From: an uncultured Bacteroidales bacterium
GTDB taxonomy: Bacteria > Bacteroidota > Bacteroidia > Bacteroidales > WCHB1-69
Reading direction: 5' to 3'
NCBI GenBank assembly: GCA_937892025.1
Contig: CALAVA010000166.1
Location: 1 to 9,431, forward strand
Length of the DNA stretch: 9,431 bases
Under the pieces are notes generated by a model. The model was not told the DNA's origin. It saw only the letters and a program-made list of their open reading frames with translations, and did no database searches. Made by a program: the position numbers and the translations under genes. This document shows positions 1 to 6,115 of the stretch, piece after piece (position 1 is the first letter of the stretch; every line of letters begins with the position of its first letter).

Positions 1-1
1 T

Positions 2-490
2 CTGGCAGGACTATTTATTGAAATTCCCTTTCAGTTTGCTTTTGCAGTTGCTCTGCTACTTTTTATCCGTGGGGACAAGCAATATGTGATAAACAATATG
101 TTTAGCACTTTCGCCAATTATGGTCGCTCTCTTAGTGTATCTCTACTAAGAACTTTTTTTGTCTTTTTATGGACTTTACTATTTTTTATTCCGGGTATTA
201 TCAAAAATTATTCTTATGCCATGACTTTTTACATTGCACAAGACAATCCTGAACTTGATGCTAATGCCTGCATCAATAAAAGCATGCAAATGATGAAAGG
301 ACACAAAATGGATTTATTCCTTTTGGATTTAAGTTTCATCGGTTGGATATTACTCGGTATTTTATCTTGTGGGATTGGACTTTTGTGGGTAATACCTTAT
401 ATGAAAATTTCTCATGCTATTTTCTACCAAAAATTAGTAGACCATTCAATAGAAACGATTGACATAGCAGAAACAACTATCAAAGAATAA
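2..490 (+). CDS. DUF975-family integral membrane protein, 3' part
   Basis: The reading frame is open to the left edge, so the true start lies outside; the GTG at 86 is only an internal codon. 162 residues are visible. Hydrophobic stretches lie at about visible residues 1-22, 47-69 and 104-140. Between them is the family's characteristic pattern: IPGIIKNYSY, then MTFYIAQDNPELDANACI, then SMQMMKGHK, followed by LSFIGW and a glycine-rich final segment ending LLWVIPY. This combination of IPGI-K-YSY, DNP, MxGHK and FIGW is what I know from DUF975 proteins, a widespread family of multi-pass inner-membrane proteins with no established biochemical role. The tail after the last membrane segment is short and ends in TTIKE. 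The gene runs towards the minus-strand block, and its transcript probably ends somewhere in the 491-832 gap. Family assignment is fairly secure; function is unknown. Confidence 0.8.
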   Translation: MAGLFIEIPFQFAFAVALLLFIRGDKQYVINNMFSTFANYGRSLSVSLLRTFFVFLWTLLFFIPGIIKNYSYAMTFYIAQDNPELDANACINKSMQMMKGHKMDLFLLDLSFIGWILLGILSCGIGLLWVIPYMKISHAIFYQKLVDHSIETIDIAETTIKE

Positions 491-535
491 AAACTATTAT
501 TGCTGTGTCTTATAAAAATAAGAGAGGATCATAAA

Positions 536-637
536 ATGCTATTCTTCCCTCGTCCACAACGAACAACTAAATTCCCCATATTTAGTAAATGGAATGATAG
601 AATCAGTAGCAGTTGGTCTTTTTATGTTTTTTTATAG
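536..637 (+). CDS. Doubtful 33-codon open frame
   Basis: An ATG at 536 opens a 33-codon frame ending in TAG at 635-637. It is preceded by a purine-rich AGAGAGGA at 521-528, eight bases upstream, which would be an unusually good ribosome binding site for this phylum. The same frame is open from just after the DUF975 stop (491), giving 48 codons without a stop. The predicted peptide (begins MLFFPRPQRTTK, ends WSFYVFL) has no membrane segment or motif that I recognise. A run this long can arise by chance in such DNA, and there is no codon-level evidence that it is expressed. It could also be a remnant of a decayed gene. Listed only so that the site is recorded. Confidence 0.12.
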   Translation: MLFFPRPQRTTKFPIFSKWNDRISSSWSFYVFL

Positions 638-640
638 TGA

Positions 641-689
641 ATTGATGTTCATCAATATTTTCTCTTGCAAAAATTTCTTTTTTTTTGCA
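641..689 (+). terminator. Two weak hairpins, possible terminator for the DUF975 gene
   Basis: The first hairpin has 7-base arms ATTGATG (641-647) and CATCAAT (650-656) and is followed by ATTTTCT. The second has 8-base arms TGCAAAAA (666-673) and TTTTTGCA (682-689) around a T-rich loop. Both stems are AT-rich and weak and lie about 150 bases past the DUF975 stop, so they could help to end the rightward transcript, but the assignment is tentative. Confidence 0.25.
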
Positions 690-773
690 GGCATTAAATA
701 AAATTCTACAAACTAATAATATCCTACAAACAAAACATATCTTATCCATCTTTTGTTGGTTGTATGCCTTGCA

Positions 774-811
774 AAATTATATGTGCCTGCATTTGCAGGC
801 ACATATAATTT
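774..811. terminator. Perfect 18-bp inverted repeat, probable bidirectional terminator
   Basis: The left arm at 774-791 (AAATTATATGTGCCTGCA) is exactly complementary to the right arm at 794-811, with TT between them; in RNA the loop would probably open to four bases. The GC-rich core is GTGCCTGC/GCAGGCAC and the outer part is AT-rich. It sits 21 bases past the mscL stop and 283 bases past the DUF975 stop, between converging genes, where a shared terminator is expected. The flanking T tracts are short: TTTT leftward on the minus strand, and AT-rich sequence without a long T run rightward. A stem this long and perfect could instead be a copy of a genome-wide repeat. Confidence 0.7.
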
Positions 812-832
812 ATAATTTTATCCCTAACTTTC

Positions 833-1264
833 TTATTTTTGATTGTTTTTCAACAAATCCCTGATTTCAGTAAGCAACACTTCTTCTTTGCTTGGTTCTG
901 CAGGTGCAGGAGCGGGTTCCTCTTTTTTCTTTTTTGTTAGTTTATTTACACCTTTTATCATCAAAAAGATACAGAAAGCAATAATCAGAAAATCAACCAC
1001 ATTCTGAATAAAACTACCGTAAGCAAACACAGCAGCCCCCGCCTCTTGTGCGGCAGCCAAAGTGTCATATTTTTCACTACCGAGATTGATAAACAGATTG
1101 GAAAAATCAATATCTCCTGTTAATTTACTAATCAATGGCATAATAATATCGTTTACCAAAGAGGTAACAATTTTACCAAAAGCACCTCCGATGATAACAC
1201 CGACTGCCATGTCCATTACATTTCCACGTACTGCAAATTCTTTAAATTCTTTTAAAACACTCAT
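833..1264 (-). CDS. mscL: Large-conductance mechanosensitive channel MscL
   Basis: Inner-membrane homopentameric channel that opens under membrane tension and lets solutes out after osmotic downshock. At 143 residues it is close to the usual length of about 136. The N-terminal amphipathic helix (MSVLKEFKEFAVRGN) runs into TM1 at about 16-46, containing AVGVIIGGAFGKIV and NDIIMP, the family signature. TM2 is about 78-106, followed by a basic KKKK cluster and a Pro/Ala/Glu linker at 111-128. The last helix at 127-140 (EEVLLTEIRDLLK) fits the cytoplasmic five-helix bundle. By alignment with the E. coli protein, which I recall, Gly22 and Val23 of the constriction are kept, while the Leu19 position is Met. 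It lies 119 bases after ugd in the same direction and may be read from the upstream unit, its own promoter, or both. The strong hairpin follows its stop. Confidence 0.97.
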   Translation of the reverse strand: MSVLKEFKEFAVRGNVMDMAVGVIIGGAFGKIVTSLVNDIIMPLISKLTGDIDFSNLFINLGSEKYDTLAAAQEAGAAVFAYGSFIQNVVDFLIIAFCIFLMIKGVNKLTKKKKEEPAPAPAEPSKEEVLLTEIRDLLKNNQK

Positions 1265-1345
1265 TTTTATTCTATTTTAAGACTTCTCTATTCTATTCTT
1301 TTCCATTTTATGCCGAAGTCTGTTAAACACAAAACGAGAACTATG

Positions 1346-1380
1346 CAAAAATACTAAAAATTATGATATATATATAACAA
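1346..1380 (-). promoter_or_regulatory. Possible promoter of mscL
   Basis: Read on the minus strand, TATTTTTG (1353 to 1346) matches the Bacteroidota -7 element TAnnTTTG. A TTG at 1380 to 1378 could be the -33 element, but the 24-base gap is longer than the roughly 19-21 I know for the consensus. Transcription from here would give a leader of about 75-80 bases before the mscL ATG. In DNA this AT-rich the match could be chance, although the position in the only sizeable gap of the minus-strand block supports it. Confidence 0.3.
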
Positions 1381-1383
1381 AAC

Positions 1384-2697
1384 TTAAAAACCTATTCCAA
1401 AATATTGAAACCCTTGTTTTTCCAAATCTTTTTTATCATAAATATTTCTACCGTCAAAAATAAGCGGATTTTTCATTACCTTTTTAACAATTTCCCATGT
1501 AGGCATACGAAATTCTTTCCATTCGGTAACCAACAACAAAGCATCGGCATTATTAACAGCCTGATATACATCTTGACAAAATTGAATTTTATCGCCGACA
1601 ATTCGTTTGGCTTCGTTCATAGCCACAGGGTCGTAGGCTTGGATTTTACAGCCCGCATTCAACAATTCTCTAATTAAAACCAAGGCAGGTGCCTCTCGCA
1701 TATCATCTGTTTCTGGCTTAAAAGATAATCCCCATAAGGCAATGGTTTTCCCTTGTAGATTTCCATGAAAATAATTTTTAACTTTATGATATAGAATCTG
1801 TTTTTGTTTTTCATTTACCTCTTCAACCGCAGAAATAACTTTCATGGGAGTTCCATATTTTTCGCCAATTTTTATCAAGGCTTTGACATCTTTAGGGAAA
1901 CATGAACCGCCATAACCACACCCAGCATATAGAAACTTTTTGCCGATTCTATTGTCAGTACCAATTCCCTTTCTCACCATATTAACATCTGCCCCTACTT
2001 TTTCACACAAATTGGCAATGTCGTTCATAAAACTGATACGCGTTGCCAGCATAGCATTCGCTGCATATTTGGTCATTTCAGCAGAAGCAATATCCATAAA
2101 AATCACGCGAAAATTGTTGAGTAGAAAAGGTCGATACAATTTTGTCAAGATTTCTTCAGCCCGCTTGCTTTCCACACCTATAACTACCCTATCTGGACTC
2201 ATAAAATCTTTAACGGCATCACCTTCTTTCAAAAATTCTGGATTGGAAGCCACATCAAAATCTATCTGTAAACCTCGTTTTTGCAATTCATTTTTAATGG
2301 TTTCTTTCACCAATTGTGCAGTACCTACAGGCACTGTACTTTTAGTAACAATCAACTTATAATTGTCCATATACATACCCACCGTTTTGGCAACTTCCAA
2401 AACATATTGCAAATCAGCACTACCATCTTCGTCTGGCGGAGTTCCTACGGCAGAAAAAACAACATCTGCTTCTTTTAAAGAATCTTTTAACGATGTGGCA
2501 AATTGCAATCGCCCTGCTTTATAATTTTTTATGACAATATCTTCCAAACCCGGTTCATATATAGGAAGAATCCCTTTCTTTAAATTTTCTATTTTTTTTT
2601 CATTTATGTCAATACAAGTTGTAGGAATTCCCATTTCAGAAAAACAGGCTCCCGTTACCAATCCGACATATCCCGTGCCAACAATCAGTGTTTTCAT
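1384..2697 (-). CDS. ugd: UDP-glucose 6-dehydrogenase
   Basis: Cytoplasmic enzyme that oxidises UDP-glucose to UDP-glucuronate with two NAD+, supplying acidic sugars for surface polysaccharide. The 437-residue length is normal. The N-terminal Rossmann domain has the dinucleotide loop GTGYVG (7-12), VGTPPDEDGSAD (84-95), STVPVGT (120-126) and NPEFLKEGDA (152-161). The central dimerisation domain has the K/N pair in MTKYAANAML (208-217). The catalytic cysteine is Cys266 in GCGYGGSCFPKD. The C-terminal UDP-binding domain has FKPETDDMREAP (326-337) and DGRNIYD (415-421). All key residues expected of the family are present. Related UDP-ManNAc dehydrogenases share this architecture, but YEPGLE (47-52) and the GGSCFPKD context fit Ugd better. 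It starts nine bases after the uvrA stop, so it is probably cotranscribed with it. No glycosyltransferase or other polysaccharide gene is visible nearby. Confidence 0.95.
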   Translation of the reverse strand: MKTLIVGTGYVGLVTGACFSEMGIPTTCIDINEKKIENLKKGILPIYEPGLEDIVIKNYKAGRLQFATSLKDSLKEADVVFSAVGTPPDEDGSADLQYVLEVAKTVGMYMDNYKLIVTKSTVPVGTAQLVKETIKNELQKRGLQIDFDVASNPEFLKEGDAVKDFMSPDRVVIGVESKRAEEILTKLYRPFLLNNFRVIFMDIASAEMTKYAANAMLATRISFMNDIANLCEKVGADVNMVRKGIGTDNRIGKKFLYAGCGYGGSCFPKDVKALIKIGEKYGTPMKVISAVEEVNEKQKQILYHKVKNYFHGNLQGKTIALWGLSFKPETDDMREAPALVLIRELLNAGCKIQAYDPVAMNEAKRIVGDKIQFCQDVYQAVNNADALLLVTEWKEFRMPTWEIVKKVMKNPLIFDGRNIYDKKDLEKQGFQYFGIGF

Positions 2698-2706
2698 ATC
2701 TTTAAT

Positions 2707-5538
2707 TTATTTGTTTATATATTCTTTTAAAAATTGAGCGGTATATCCGTTCTGTTTTTTGACAATATCCTCTGGAGTTCCTTTTGCCACAAGGGTTCCC
2801 CCTGCATATCCTCCCTCTGGCCCCATATCAATAATCCAATCTGCTGTTTTGATAACATCCATATTATGTTCTATAACTAATACCGTATTCCCCTTATCTA
2901 CCAATTGATTAAGAACAGCCAATAAAATACGAATATCCTCAAAATGCAAGCCTGTCGTAGGCTCATCTAAAATATAGAAAGTATTGCCCGTATCTTTTTT
3001 ACTTAATTCTGTTGCCAATTTAATTCTTTGAGCCTCTCCACCAGACAAAGTTGTCGATTTTTGTCCTAAATGTAAATAACCCAAGCCTACATTAACAACC
3101 ATTCTTAGTTTTTCTACAATGGAAGGGATATTGGCAAAAAATTCAACAGCCTCATCAAATGTCATTTCCAAAACATCATTGATAGATTTGCCCTTATATC
3201 TTATTTCTAAAGTTTCTTTGTTGTAGCGTTTGCCATTACAAGCCTCACAATGTACATAAACCTCTGGCAAAAAATTCATTTCTATAATTTTGACACCTGC
3301 TCCTTTGCATACCTCACAACGTCCGCCAGAAACGTTAAAAGAAAATCTTCCGGGTTTATAATTCCGTATTTTTGCTTCAGGCAATGTCGAATAAAAATTT
3401 CTAATAGTATCAAACACACCGATATAGGTTGCCGGATTTGAACGTGGTATTCTACCTATGGGTTGCTGATTGATTTCTATCACCTTATCTATATATTGCA
3501 AACCCTCAATTTTATCATAGGGCAAAACATTTTTTGCCGAATGATAGTATGTATTACTCAAAATAGGATACAAGGTTCCATTGATAAGAGAGGATTTTCC
3601 ACTCCCCGAAACGCCTGTAACACAAATAAACACTCCCAATGGAAAATGTACAGTCAAATTTTTCAGGTTGTTTCCCTTGACACCCTTAAGCACAATTTCC
3701 TTCCCATTGGTTTTACGTCTTTGTTTAGGCAATGCTATAGACTTTCTACCAGACAAATAATCTCCTGTTAATGAATGAGTTTTACATATTTGACTAAAAG
3801 TACCTTCTGCGACTATATGCCCACCATTAAGCCCTGCTCCCGGACCTATATCTACAATATAATCCGCTGCTTTCATAGTATCGTAATCATGCTCAACAAC
3901 CATTACCGCATTCCCGGCATTTTTCAATTCTTGAAGAGCATGTATTAACTTTTGATTATCTCTTTGATGTAAACCTATGCTTGGTTCATCTAAAATATAT
4001 AAGACATTGACCAAATTAGAACTAATTTGTGTGGCCAATCTCAACCGCTGTGCTTCTCCGCCAGAGAGTGTCTGTGAGGAACGATTCAAGGTTAAATAGT
4101 CTATTCCCAAATCCATTAGACATTTCAATTTTTTATTGATTTCCCGCACAACATCTTTGGCTATAATCAATTGTTGTTCAGATAGATAATTATTTACATT
4201 GAACATCCATTGCTGTAAAGTAGCCATATCCATATTGGCCAAATCTACAATATTTTTATCCCCAATACGAAAATAAGTTGCTTCTTTTTTCAAGCGTCCA
4301 CCATTGCATTCTTCACATGTTTTTAGCTGCATAAATTGTTGTGCCCACTTGCGAATATTGGCAGGTGCCTCCTCCCCAATATTTTGAGAGATAAAACTAA
4401 TAATACCTTCATAATTAGCATAATAAGTTAATCCAGAGGCATTTTTTATGGTTATTGGCGTGGCCGTGCCATACAGAATAAGATTGATTGCCGCTTCTGG
4501 AATATCCGCGATAGGCTTATCTAATGAAAAATTATATCGTTGAGATAGATATTCCAATTGTCTAAATATGGGCGAAGCGTTTTTTTTACCCAAAGGAACG
4601 ATTCCCCCATCATTGATAGATATTTTCGGATTAGGAATTATTTTCTCAATATCAGCCTTCACCACTGTTCCCAATCCATTACAATGTGGACATGCACCAA
4701 AGGGCGAATTAAAAGAAAACAAATTCGGCTCTGGGTCTTGATAGGAAATACCACTTGTCGGACACATAAGATATTTACTATAATTGACAATAGTATCGTC
4801 TGCTTCCGCCTTTAACATCAAACTGCCTTTGCCGTATTTTAGAGCAGTTTTGATAGAATTTACCAAACGTTTTTCTGATTGTTCACCTACAGACAATTTG
4901 TCTATTTTTATTTCTATAGAATGTGCCTTATATCTATCCACTTGCATCCGTTGGGTCAATTCTTTTAGTTCTCCATCAATTCTGACTTGCACAAATCCCC
5001 AACGTTGTATTTGTTCAAATGTTTCACGAAAATGTCCTTTTTTACCTTTGGCAATTGGAGCAAATAAGGTTATCTCTTGACCTTTATATTTATCTTTTAT
5101 AAGCTCAACAACCTGATTTTCATTATATTTTACCATTTTTTCATTGGTAATATACGAATAAGCCGTAGAAACCCTTGCATAAAGCAAACGCAAAAAATCA
5201 TAAATTTCCGTAATTGTTCCGACTGTAGAACGCGGGGAACGATTGATTGTTTTTTGTTCTATAGCAATTACAGGATTTAGCCCCGTAATTTTATCTACAG
5301 CAGGACGTTGCATTTCTCCAATAAACTTTCTCGCATACGGAGAAAGCGTTTCTAAAAAACGTCTTTGCCCTTCTGCATATATAGTATCAAATGCTAACGA
5401 GGACTTGCCACTACCAGACAAACCTGTAATAACAACAAAAGATTTACCCGGAATGGTTAAGGATATATTCTTCAAATTATGCTCTTTGGCACCAAGAACA
5501 ACCAAATTTTCCTCTTTTATGTTCTTTTCGTCAGCCAT
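2707..5538 (-). CDS. uvrA: Excinuclease ABC subunit A (UvrA)
   Basis: DNA damage-sensing ATPase of nucleotide excision repair; a dimer that loads UvrB at lesions. The 943 residues match E. coli UvrA (940). There are two ABC modules. The first has Walker A GLSGSGKSS (39-47), signature LSGGEAQRLRLATQ (491-504) and Walker B ILDEPSIGLH (515-524). The second has Walker A GVSGSGKSS (642-650), signature LSGGEAQRIKLATE (831-844) and Walker B ILDEPTTGLH (856-865). The UvrB-binding and insertion regions lie between them. Zinc modules: the first at 259-286 reads CPTS...CPHC, so one usual cysteine is Ser262. The TCEECNGGRL site (407-416) and the C-terminal site (Cys741, Cys744, Cys764, Cys767), which includes the DNA-binding finger, are complete. 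The start lies six bases after the lptC stop, which is a tandem TAATAA. Its place inside an envelope-gene run is not explained by function; cotranscription is inferred from spacing. Confidence 0.98.
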   Translation of the reverse strand: MADEKNIKEENLVVLGAKEHNLKNISLTIPGKSFVVITGLSGSGKSSLAFDTIYAEGQRRFLETLSPYARKFIGEMQRPAVDKITGLNPVIAIEQKTINRSPRSTVGTITEIYDFLRLLYARVSTAYSYITNEKMVKYNENQVVELIKDKYKGQEITLFAPIAKGKKGHFRETFEQIQRWGFVQVRIDGELKELTQRMQVDRYKAHSIEIKIDKLSVGEQSEKRLVNSIKTALKYGKGSLMLKAEADDTIVNYSKYLMCPTSGISYQDPEPNLFSFNSPFGACPHCNGLGTVVKADIEKIIPNPKISINDGGIVPLGKKNASPIFRQLEYLSQRYNFSLDKPIADIPEAAINLILYGTATPITIKNASGLTYYANYEGIISFISQNIGEEAPANIRKWAQQFMQLKTCEECNGGRLKKEATYFRIGDKNIVDLANMDMATLQQWMFNVNNYLSEQQLIIAKDVVREINKKLKCLMDLGIDYLTLNRSSQTLSGGEAQRLRLATQISSNLVNVLYILDEPSIGLHQRDNQKLIHALQELKNAGNAVMVVEHDYDTMKAADYIVDIGPGAGLNGGHIVAEGTFSQICKTHSLTGDYLSGRKSIALPKQRRKTNGKEIVLKGVKGNNLKNLTVHFPLGVFICVTGVSGSGKSSLINGTLYPILSNTYYHSAKNVLPYDKIEGLQYIDKVIEINQQPIGRIPRSNPATYIGVFDTIRNFYSTLPEAKIRNYKPGRFSFNVSGGRCEVCKGAGVKIIEMNFLPEVYVHCEACNGKRYNKETLEIRYKGKSINDVLEMTFDEAVEFFANIPSIVEKLRMVVNVGLGYLHLGQKSTTLSGGEAQRIKLATELSKKDTGNTFYILDEPTTGLHFEDIRILLAVLNQLVDKGNTVLVIEHNMDVIKTADWIIDMGPEGGYAGGTLVAKGTPEDIVKKQNGYTAQFLKEYINK

Positions 5539-5544
5539 TGTTTA

Positions 5545-6108
5545 TTATTCTTCAGTATAGAAAATAATTTTAGGATTTATCAACTCATATTTTTCCATGT
5601 TCTCATCAGATTCAAACGCATCACCCACATATACAGACCCATCTGTTTTTGTTTGTCGTATTTGTCCTTTTGAATAGATACGATGGTCTGTCATATCCCA
5701 TATCATGTGTTCAGACTCAATGACATCTCCATTTTTATGATTGGTAATCACCACATTTCGCTTGGCTTCCATGCGTTTTTTATCCTCATAATTGATACCA
5801 TAATCGGCGGTTAAAGTTACATTTTTTTCTCCGAAATCATCGTAAGAAACAATAGTTACTCCTTCTGGAGTTTCATAATATTTTTCAGGAAACGTATAAT
5901 GGTCTAAACGGGGAAAAACAAACTCATAAGTCAATAAACCATTAGTACTCATTAACAAATGTATATCTTTTGACGTTTCATCAGGTAAATTCTGCTTATC
6001 AGTCAAAGAGGCAACTACAGCAATATCATTGCTACAATTATAGCAAAACACGGCAATAACCCCGAAGATTATTACCATGTTCTGTTTACACCATCGTTTC
6101 CCAATCAT
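5545..6108 (-). CDS. lptC: LPS export periplasmic protein LptC, Bacteroidota lipoprotein type
   Basis: LptC sits at the inner membrane and passes LPS from LptB2FG to LptA in the trans-envelope bridge. The 187 residues start with a basic n-region (MIGKRWCKQN) and a hydrophobic stretch (11-24). Then comes CYNCSNDI, where Cys25 is the likely lipidated residue, although the preceding Cys-Tyr-Asn is a poor lipobox. The mature part has features I associate with Bacteroidota LptC: LTDKQNLPDETSKDI (35-49), TPEGVTIVSYD (80-90), LTADYGINYEDKKRMEA (99-115), NVVITN (118-123), SEHMIWD (132-138), IYSKGQI (144-150) and GDAFESDENMEKYEL (162-176), a short beta-jellyroll pattern. It follows the TPR gene by seven bases and precedes uvrA by six. 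Met11 is a possible later start but would lose the basic n-region. The identification rests on recalled sequence pattern. Confidence 0.85.
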   Translation of the reverse strand: MIGKRWCKQNMVIIFGVIAVFCYNCSNDIAVVASLTDKQNLPDETSKDIHLLMSTNGLLTYEFVFPRLDHYTFPEKYYETPEGVTIVSYDDFGEKNVTLTADYGINYEDKKRMEAKRNVVITNHKNGDVIESEHMIWDMTDHRIYSKGQIRQTKTDGSVYVGDAFESDENMEKYELINPKIIFYTEE

Positions 6109-6115
6109 TGCAAAG

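Larger units (their letters stand above)
491..832. other. Gene-free stretch between converging units
   Basis: These 342 bases separate the end of the DUF975 gene from the end of mscL. They hold two weak hairpins (641-656 and 666-689), one strong perfect inverted repeat (774-811), a T-rich tract at 678-686 and a short open frame at 536-637. I see no tRNA, no convincing conserved gene on either strand and no recognisable promoter facing a gene. The sequence is very AT-rich outside the hairpin stem. It is best read as a terminator region, perhaps with decayed sequence in its first half. Confidence 0.6.

Noticed and set aside
86..490. GTG at 86 as the start of the DUF975 gene
   Set aside because: The same frame is open and encodes a hydrophobic, family-like segment back to base 2, so the gene is cut by the window edge.
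772..779. CAAAATTA as a minus-strand TAnnTTTG promoter element
   Set aside because: It lies within the hairpin arm and would point leftward to a region with no minus-strand gene.
1365..1376. TATATATATATA tract before the ugd stop region as a repeat or origin-like element
   Set aside because: It is a short low-complexity run in AT-rich DNA without neighbouring iterons or DnaA-type boxes.
1940..2362. 140-codon plus-strand open frame opposite ugd
   Set aside because: It lies wholly antisense to a clearly conserved enzyme gene; its serine- and leucine-rich translation has no recognisable motif.
2707..5538. Possible split or fused ABC gene because of the two ATPase modules
   Set aside because: Two modules with inserted zinc sites in one 943-residue chain are the normal UvrA architecture.
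4784..5560. Several plus-strand open frames of about 67-105 codons opposite uvrA
   Set aside because: They are antisense to conserved UvrA sequence with intact ABC motifs and show no domain pattern of their own.
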